A DNA stretch of 64,000 nt, taken from assembly GCF_013408685.1 (NCBI RefSeq), contig NZ_JACBZY010000001.1, positions 1,116,001 through 1,180,000 of the forward strand, written 5' to 3'. Below are positions 58,503-64,000 of the stretch, piece by piece. This stretch comes from Schumannella luteola (GTDB lineage: Bacteria; Actinomycetota; Actinomycetes; Actinomycetales; Microbacteriaceae). Under the pieces are notes generated by a model. That model was not told the origin of the DNA and did not search any database. It worked only from the letters and a program-made list of their open reading frames with translations. Made by a program: the position numbers and the translations under genes. Position 1 is the stretch's first letter. Each line of letters opens with the position of its first letter.

Positions 58503-59513
58503 GTGACCACCACCGCCCCCGCGCCCCGCCTCGCTCGGCGCTCTTGGACCGCGATCGTGCTGCGCTTCGCCCTCCTGATCGGACTGCTCGCTCTGGTCGC
58601 CTACTTCTCGGCGGCCTCGAATCTCTTCCTCTCCGCCGGCAACATCCGCAACATCCTGCTCTCGAGTTCCGTGCTGCTGATCCTGGCCGTGCCGCAGGCC
58701 GTGCTGGTGATCATGGGCTACGTCGACCTGTCGGTCGGCTCGATCATCGGGCTGACGGGAGTCGCGATGGGCATGCAGATCACCGACGCCGGATGGAGTC
58801 CGTGGGCGGCGATGCTGCTCGCCCTGGTGCTCGGCACGGTCGCGGGGCTCGTCAACGGCGTGCTGATCAGCTATACCCGGCTCAGCCCCATCATCGTCAC
58901 GCTCGGAACCCTGCAGCTCTACCGCGGCATCACCGAGGGCGTGAAGCAGAACCCGCCGGCCGGATTCGGCGAGCTCATCGGGGTATTCGGACGCGGCACC
59001 CTGTTCGGTGTGCCGATCGCGGTGTGGATCTCGCTGCTGGTGTTCGCACTCGGAGCGCTCTTCCTCTACCGCTCCGCTGCGGGTCGCCACGTCTACGCGA
59101 TCGGTGTCAACGCCGACGCCGCGTTCCTCTCGGGCATCCGCACCAAGCGCCTGCCGCTCCTCTTCTACGGTCTCATCGGGCTCGCCGCCGGAATCGGCGG
59201 CATCCTGCTCGCGGCGCGACTGGACTCGGCGCCGCCCACCACGCTCGGCAACGGCATGGAGCTCAACGTGCTCACCGCCGTGCTGCTCGGCGGGGTCGCC
59301 TTCTCCGGCGGCCGCGGCACGATGGTCGGCGTGCTGCTCGGGGTGCTCTTCCTCGGTGTGCTCAGCAACGGCATGACGCTGACCAATGTGCCTTACTGGG
59401 CGCAGTCGATCGCCACGGGCTCCGCTCTCGTCATCGCGGCCGGTCTCGACGAACTCAGCCAGAAGCGGGGCGCCGTGCGGCGCATCCTCTCCGTGAAGGG
59501 TGCTGCCCAGTGA
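58503..59513 (+). CDS. Sugar ABC transporter permease (RbsC-like)
   Basis: A 336-residue CUT2 permease with about ten helices. Typical motifs are NIRNILLSSSVLLILAVPQA, VDLSVGSIIGLTGVAMG and, near the C-terminus, AVLLGGVAFSGGRGTMVGVLLG. GTG start with CGAGGAGA upstream. It forms the channel with RbsA-like ATPase; one permease gene implies a homodimer. The stop overlaps the DeoR start (GTGA). Confidence 0.94.
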   Translation: MTTTAPAPRLARRSWTAIVLRFALLIGLLALVAYFSAASNLFLSAGNIRNILLSSSVLLILAVPQAVLVIMGYVDLSVGSIIGLTGVAMGMQITDAGWSPWAAMLLALVLGTVAGLVNGVLISYTRLSPIIVTLGTLQLYRGITEGVKQNPPAGFGELIGVFGRGTLFGVPIAVWISLLVFALGALFLYRSAAGRHVYAIGVNADAAFLSGIRTKRLPLLFYGLIGLAAGIGGILLAARLDSAPPTTLGNGMELNVLTAVLLGGVAFSGGRGTMVGVLLGVLFLGVLSNGMTLTNVPYWAQSIATGSALVIAAGLDELSQKRGAVRRILSVKGAAQ

Positions 59514-60310
59514 CCGCGCCGCGTCGGGAGCCCGCCGAGGTGCGGCGTCGTCGCATCGTCGAGCTCACCGAGCAGAACGACTACCTGCGGCCCGCCGAGA
59601 TCGCCGCCGCACTGAACGTCTCGGGCGAGACGGTTCGACGCGATCTGCTCGCCCTCGAGCAGACCGGCGAGCTGCGTCGCGTGCACGGCGGAGCGATGGC
59701 GTCGACGGTGCGCTCCAGCGAGCCCAAGCGCAGCGACCGCAGCGCCACCTCTCTCGAGCGCAAGCGCGAGATCGCCGCGATCGTCGCCAGCCTGGTGTCG
59801 ATCGATGACACCGTCTTCATGGATGTGGGAACGACCATCGAGGCCGCAGCGGCGAGCCTGCCCCCCGAGTTCGCCGGCAGCGTGGTGACGAACAGCCTCG
59901 CCGTCGGGGGCATCCTCAACGAGCGTCGTGAGATGGAGCTCTATCTCGTCGGAGGTCGTGTGCGGGTCGGCGAGATGACCACCTACGGCCCTGACGCGCT
60001 CAGCCAGCTCGAGGGCTTCAATGCCTCGCTCGCCTTCATCGGATCGGGCGGAATCCACGTCGAGGCCGGCATGACCGACTACTCGACCGACGACGCGGCC
60101 GTGAAGCAGCTGATGATCGCTCAGGCGGAGCGGACCTACATCCTGGCGACGAGCGAGAAACTCGGCACCCGCGCTCGCCGCTTCGTCTGCGAGCTGCAGT
60201 CCGTCGCCGGCGTGATCACCGACTCCGATGCCGAACCGCGCGCGCTCGACGAGCTGCGCGCCGCCGGGGTGACCGTGCTCACGCCGGCTGATCTGCCGGA
60301 TCCCGCATGA
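59510..60310 (+). CDS. DeoR/GlpR-family transcriptional regulator
   Basis: A 266-residue regulator. The HTH (about 20-60) has RPAEIAAALNVSGETVRRDL and the DeoR signature LRRVHGGAM. The sugar-phosphate-binding domain (about 75-240) has VFMDVGTTIEAAAASL, VTNSLAVGGIL and AFIGSGGIHVEAGMTDY. GTG overlaps the permease stop. It likely senses a phosphorylated sugar or polyol made by the kinase downstream and represses the operon, probably through the GTGGA-N4-TCCAC sites at 55642 and 55741. That regulator-site pairing is inference. Confidence 0.93.
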   Translation: MTAPRREPAEVRRRRIVELTEQNDYLRPAEIAAALNVSGETVRRDLLALEQTGELRRVHGGAMASTVRSSEPKRSDRSATSLERKREIAAIVASLVSIDDTVFMDVGTTIEAAAASLPPEFAGSVVTNSLAVGGILNERREMELYLVGGRVRVGEMTTYGPDALSQLEGFNASLAFIGSGGIHVEAGMTDYSTDDAAVKQLMIAQAERTYILATSEKLGTRARRFVCELQSVAGVITDSDAEPRALDELRAAGVTVLTPADLPDPA

Positions 60311-61794
60311 CACTGGTCATGGCCTACGACTTCGGCACCACGTCGCTGAAGGCCGCGGTCGTGCAGCACGGCGGCCGCATCGTCGCCGACGCCGACGTGA
60401 GCTACCCGGTGTCACAGCCGGAGCCCGGATGGGCCGAGCTCGCCGTCGAGATGCTCTGGGACCTCGCCGCCGCGACGGGTCGGCGGGCGCTCGAGACCGC
60501 CGGCCTGAGCGGCGACGACATCAGCACGGTGGTCTTCGTCGCACCGTGGAAGGGAATCGTTCCGATCGGCGCGCGTGGTGACGTGCTGCATCCCGCCATC
60601 ATCTGGATGGACGGGCGGGCGACGGCCGAAGCCCGCGAGATCAACGAGCGAGCAGGCTTCTTCGTCGGCACCGGGCAGGAGTACTGGCCTCGGCTCGCGT
60701 GGCTGAAACGTCACCGGGCGAAGGTCTGGGAACGGTCGCGGCTCATCCTCGGGCTCACCGGCTACCTCCGCTGGCGCGCTACCGGCGTCGCCTCGGTCGA
60801 GATCTCCGACGACTTCGTCACCTCCGGCGACGGGCCCGTCGGCGACCGTCGGCGCGCGATCCTGGCAGCGGCGGATCTCGACGACGACCTGGGGCGGTTC
60901 CCGGCGGCTGTCGCCTCCACCGATATCGTCGGACGTCTCACGCTGCCCGCCGCGACCGAGCTGGGACTCGCTCCCGGCACGCCGGTGCTCGGCGGCTTCG
61001 GCGATCTCTCGGCGATCACCGTCGGCGCCGCCCCCGTCGTCGACGGCGCCGCGCACCTCTACTTCGGCACCTCCTCGTGGTTCGCCGCGCTGCTGCGACC
61101 AGGCGAGACCGTGGAGGCGCCGCTCACCTTCCAGCTCGCCGCCGATCGCGAGGCCGTGCTGTTCCCGCTTCAGACCGGCTGCCTCGCCTACGACTGGATC
61201 GTCGAGCAGGTGTACGGCGCCGAGAAGGCGCACCTGCACGAGGCCATCCAGGAGCTGGTGAACGAACAGGTGGCCGAGATCCCGCCTGGCTCCGATGACC
61301 TGCTCGCGACCCACTGGCTCACCGGCGAGCTGCCGCCGCTCTCGAAGAACGCGAAGGGCGTGTTCCTCAACCTCACGACCCGCCACGACCGGCGTCACAT
61401 GGTTCGCGCCGTCATGGAGAGCCTCTGCTACTCGCACCGAAGCTCGCTCGAGCGCTTCGAGCAGCAGACGGGCCGCCGCCTCGATGCGGTCCGAGTGGTC
61501 GGCGGGGGAGCCTCGAGCCGGGTCTGGATGCAGATGCTCGCCGACGTGCTCGGTCGGGTCGTCGAGGTGCCCGAGAGGCCGCGCTACACCGGCGTCATCG
61601 GAGCGCAGTTCTGTTCCGTCGTCGCACTCGGCGAGGCCGCCGACCTCTCGTCAGTGGATCGGACCGAGCAATCGGTGACGCGCTTCGACCCCGACCCGGC
61701 GGCGCACGAGATCTACACGCGACTGCATCGCATCTACACCGGCATCCACCCCGCACTCGCCGACCTCTTCACCGAACTGAACGGACCCGCATGA
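60307..61794 (+). CDS. FGGY-family carbohydrate kinase
   Basis: A 495-residue two-domain actin-fold kinase. The N-terminal phosphate loop is AYDFGTTSLKAAVV (about 6-19), then VAPWKGIVPI and IIWMDGRATAEAREI. The second domain has FGTSSWFAALL and the adenosine motif VVGGGASSRVWMQMLADVLG. The family covers xylulose, ribulose, gluconate, glycerol, erythritol and other substrates. The motifs do not settle which; WMDGRA with the following residues differs from classic XylB. Context (RbsABC-type import, then an FAD-dependent dehydrogenase) suggests kinase-then-dehydrogenase catabolism of a polyol, as in glycerol or erythritol pathways. ATG overlaps the DeoR stop. Confidence 0.9.
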   Translation: MTLVMAYDFGTTSLKAAVVQHGGRIVADADVSYPVSQPEPGWAELAVEMLWDLAAATGRRALETAGLSGDDISTVVFVAPWKGIVPIGARGDVLHPAIIWMDGRATAEAREINERAGFFVGTGQEYWPRLAWLKRHRAKVWERSRLILGLTGYLRWRATGVASVEISDDFVTSGDGPVGDRRRAILAAADLDDDLGRFPAAVASTDIVGRLTLPAATELGLAPGTPVLGGFGDLSAITVGAAPVVDGAAHLYFGTSSWFAALLRPGETVEAPLTFQLAADREAVLFPLQTGCLAYDWIVEQVYGAEKAHLHEAIQELVNEQVAEIPPGSDDLLATHWLTGELPPLSKNAKGVFLNLTTRHDRRHMVRAVMESLCYSHRSSLERFEQQTGRRLDAVRVVGGGASSRVWMQMLADVLGRVVEVPERPRYTGVIGAQFCSVVALGEAADLSSVDRTEQSVTRFDPDPAAHEIYTRLHRIYTGIHPALADLFTELNGPA

Positions 61795-61828
61795 CCACAT
61801 CGATCCACCACACCGCGGAGCTGACCGC

Positions 61829-63337
61829 ATGAGGGTCCTCGTCGCCGAGTTCCGTCAGGAGAGCAACTCGCTGAGTCCGGCCGTCTCCGATCTCGACTTC
61901 TGGCGCTCAGGGTGGATCCTCGAGCCGGATGAGGTGCGTGCCGCCCTCGCCGATCAGGCGTGCGCGATGGCGGGCATCATCGAGACACTCGATGCGGCGC
62001 CCGAGGTCGACGACATCATCTTCGGCCCCGCGATGTACTCCCAGAGCGGGGGCACGGCAGACCAGTCGGTGATGGAGCACTTCCTCGCGGGTCTGCTGCC
62101 GGTGCTCCACTCGGCCGGTCAGCTCGACGCGATCGTGCTGTCGCTGCACGGCGCGCTGCAGACGACCGAATTCGACGACGCCGAGGCGGAGGTGGTCGGC
62201 CGCATCCGGGAGGTCGTCGGCGAGCAGGTCGTGATCTCCGCCTCGACCGATCTGCACGGCTACATCTCCCGACAGCTGATCGAGCGGATCGACCTGATCT
62301 GCGGCTACCGCACCTATCCTCACGTCGACTTCGTCGAAACCGGGCGCCGTGCCGCGCGGCTGGCGTTGCGCGCCCTGACCGGCCAGCGGCCGTGGATGGC
62401 GTGGGTGCCGGTGCCGATGATGGTGTCCGCCTCGGCATACAACTCGCTCGCCGGGCCGTTCCGGGAGCTGCTCGATCATGCCGAGGCGATGCTCGGGATC
62501 GAGGGCGTGCTCGACTGCACGATCTACCAGATGCAGCCCTGGCTCGACCTGCCCGACCCCCACTCGTCGGTCGTCGTCGTCGCCGAGACCGAGCAGGCAG
62601 CGCGCCGCGCCGCGCTCGACCTCGCGCAGCGCCTCTACCAGGCGCGTCACGACTTCGAGCCGCGGCTCAGGTCGATCGACGAGACCATCGACCTCGCCGA
62701 GGACCCGGCGACACCGAAACCCGTCATCCTCGTCGACTCCGCCGACTCGAACAACGCCGGCGCGCCCGGCGACAGCATGGCCGTCGCCGCTCGTCTGCTG
62801 GCGCGTGGTCCGGGTGTGCGTGCCGCGACCGTGGTGGTCGACCGTGCCGCGGTGCACGCGGCCTTCGCGGCCGGTGTCGGCGCCCGCTTCCGGATGTCCA
62901 TCGGCGGGTCTGTCGACCCGCGCGCGATAGCGGCGGACGCCGAGTGGTACGTGCGTTCCCTGCATGACGGCGACTTCGTGCCCGAAGGCGTCGGCAGCGC
63001 CGGCGACCGCATCGAGCTCGGTCGCGCGGCCGTGCTCCGCTGCGGTTCTCTCGACGTGCTCGTCTGCGGCACGATCGCGGGCAACGGAGACCCTCAGCTC
63101 TACCGCGCCTTCGGCATCGAGCCCCTGCTGCGCGACCTCGTGGTGGTGAAGGCCAACACCTCGTTCCGCGCCGGCTACTCCGCGATCGCCGGGGTGATCG
63201 CCGAGACCGACACCCCGGGCGCCGCCGCGCCGCAGGTGCGCACGCTGCCGTTCCAGCGCATCCCGCGCACGATCTATCCCTGGCTCGACGACCCCGAGCC
63301 GCGTCTCGTCGCTGAGTTCGCGCATCGCTCTGCCTGA
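61829..63337 (+). CDS. M81/MlrC-family metalloprotein
   Basis: A 502-residue protein of the M81 (microcystinase C) family, with N-terminal catalytic-like domain (about 1-290) and C-terminal MlrC domain (about 300-495). Likely metal ligands are Asp141 and His143 in STDLHGYIS and His165 in TYPHVDFVETG, plus Glu11 in RQESNSLSP, where typical members have a His-Glu-x-Asn motif. VDSADSNNAGAPGDS and VVKANTSFRAGY are well conserved in the family. It lies within a sugar or polyol operon between kinase and dehydrogenase genes, 34 bp after the kinase. A peptidase role makes little sense there; amidase-type or another hydrolysis of a pathway compound is more plausible. Function is unproven. Confidence 0.85.
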   Translation: MRVLVAEFRQESNSLSPAVSDLDFWRSGWILEPDEVRAALADQACAMAGIIETLDAAPEVDDIIFGPAMYSQSGGTADQSVMEHFLAGLLPVLHSAGQLDAIVLSLHGALQTTEFDDAEAEVVGRIREVVGEQVVISASTDLHGYISRQLIERIDLICGYRTYPHVDFVETGRRAARLALRALTGQRPWMAWVPVPMMVSASAYNSLAGPFRELLDHAEAMLGIEGVLDCTIYQMQPWLDLPDPHSSVVVVAETEQAARRAALDLAQRLYQARHDFEPRLRSIDETIDLAEDPATPKPVILVDSADSNNAGAPGDSMAVAARLLARGPGVRAATVVVDRAAVHAAFAAGVGARFRMSIGGSVDPRAIAADAEWYVRSLHDGDFVPEGVGSAGDRIELGRAAVLRCGSLDVLVCGTIAGNGDPQLYRAFGIEPLLRDLVVVKANTSFRAGYSAIAGVIAETDTPGAAAPQVRTLPFQRIPRTIYPWLDDPEPRLVAEFAHRSA

Positions 63338-63394
63338 TTCCGTGCGACGGACGCCGTCCGCTCCACGCCCCTGACTCTGATCCAAGGAGAAGAC

Positions 63395-64000
63395 ATGAAC
63401 GACGCGACCGCGACCACGCGGGTCGCCGTGATCGGCGGTGGTGTCGTCGGCACCGCCGTGCTGCATGCCCTCGCGCACCGCGGCGTCGACGCGGTCCTCA
63501 TCGAGGCTTGCGACGAACTGGCGCTCGCCGCGAGCGGAACGAACTCCGGCATCCTCCACACCGGCTTCGACTCGACGGCCGGAGAGCTCGAGACGGCGTT
63601 GATCCTCCGAGCGGCGGAGCTGCGGCCGGCGGTGCTGGCCGCGCTCGACGTGCCGGTGCTGCCGGTCGGCGCGCGACTGCAGCCGCGCGCCGAGGGCGAC
63701 GATGCGGTCATCGCGGCTCTCGCCGAGAACGCGGAGCGCAACGGCGTCGATGTCGAGATCAGGACCACCGACGGTGCGCTGCTCGTGCCGGGCGAATCAG
63801 TGACCGACCCCGTCGCGTTCAGCTCGGCGCTGGCCGCCTCGGCCGTCGCCGCCGGCGGGTCGGTTCTGCTCGACAGCGCGGTGATCGGCATCGACAGGCG
63901 GACCGACGGGTTGCGGGTCGTGCTCCGAGGTGGGCGGACGATCGATGCCGAGGTCGTCGTCAACGCGGCGGGGCTGCACGCGGATGACATCGCCGCCATG
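63395..64000 (+). CDS. FAD-dependent dehydrogenase (GlpA/LhgO-like), truncated at window end
   Basis: The first 202 codons of a DAO-family flavoprotein; the gene continues past the window. The Rossmann motif VAVIGGGVVGTAVLHALAHRG (shown as VAVIGGGVVGTAVL and HALAHRG) is followed by an acidic strand end LIEA. AASGTNSGILHTGFDSTAG is characteristic of glycerol-3-phosphate dehydrogenase subunit A and L-2-hydroxyglutarate oxidase relatives. AAGLHADDIA near the end continues the FAD domain. AAGGAGA lies 5-8 bp before the ATG. It probably oxidises the phosphorylated product of the FGGY kinase. Which substrate and whether GlpB/GlpC-like partners follow cannot be seen. Confidence 0.85.
   Translation, partial: MNDATATTRVAVIGGGVVGTAVLHALAHRGVDAVLIEACDELALAASGTNSGILHTGFDSTAGELETALILRAAELRPAVLAALDVPVLPVGARLQPRAEGDDAVIAALAENAERNGVDVEIRTTDGALLVPGESVTDPVAFSSALAASAVAAGGSVLLDSAVIGIDRRTDGLRVVLRGGRTIDAEVVVNAAGLHADDIAAM

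Noticed and set aside
27710-64000. Prophage or integrative element
   Set aside because: No integrase, transposase, phage structural, conjugation or toxin-antitoxin gene was found; every gene fits sugar uptake, catabolism or its regulation.

Overview
The window looks like part of the chromosome of a high-GC Gram-positive actinobacterium, most likely a member of the Microbacteriaceae. The evidence is the very high GC content, frequent GTG and TTG starts, tightly overlapping ATGA/GTGA gene junctions, an HtaA-type heme-uptake locus with a DtxR/IdeR-like box, and a TreX-TreY-TreZ trehalose operon. No replication origin, prophage, IS element or CRISPR array is visible.

Region 1 (1-10 kb) is a heme-iron module. 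A secreted DUF916-like protein (+) converges on a five-gene, translationally coupled minus-strand operon: hmuT-hmuU-hmuV, then two cell-surface proteins (an HtaC-like protein and an HtaA-domain protein). The operon is divergent from heme oxygenase hmuO, and a 15/19 match to the iron-regulator box lies between them. A CrtI-like FAD oxidoreductase and an SRAP/YedK DNA-crosslink protein follow. Region 2 (11-19.5 kb) has a flavin monoamine oxidase, a tandem universal stress protein, a secreted ParB/Srx-like protein with an LASTG sorting signal, a GH13 enzyme and two small membrane proteins. Region 3 (19.5-27.2 kb) is treX-treY-treZ, followed downstream by three tandem copies of a palindromic element of about 58 bp, and preceded by a small hypothetical gene. 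tRNA-Thr(GGT) and tRNA-Met(CAT) lie at 27.5-27.7 kb.

Region 4 (27.7-64 kb) is almost entirely carbohydrate catabolism, in four regulated blocks. (a) 27.7-40.8 kb: GH3 and GH43 glycosidases, an ABC sugar importer without its own ATPase, a GH78 alpha-L-rhamnosidase, an MFS exporter, a LacI regulator and xylose isomerase, tied together by AACGTT-type operators. (b) 40.8-49.8 kb: a FadR/GntR regulator with two 19-bp operators, two MFS transporters, an RraA-like protein, an acid-sugar dehydratase, KDPG-type aldolase, KDG kinase, gluconate 5-dehydrogenase and an L-idonate dehydrogenase-like enzyme. Together these suggest aldonate/idonate use through a semi-phosphorylative Entner-Doudoroff route. 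(c) 49.8-55.6 kb: a lactose/cellobiose-type PTS (IIA, IIB, IIC) with its own HPr and a GH1 6-phospho-beta-glycosidase, divergent from a PRD regulator. (d) 55.6-64 kb: an RbsBAC-type ABC importer, a DeoR regulator, an FGGY kinase, an M81/MlrC-family protein and a truncated FAD-dependent dehydrogenase, which looks like a polyol or sugar-alcohol pathway of unknown substrate. All functions are inferred from sequence motifs and gene context only.
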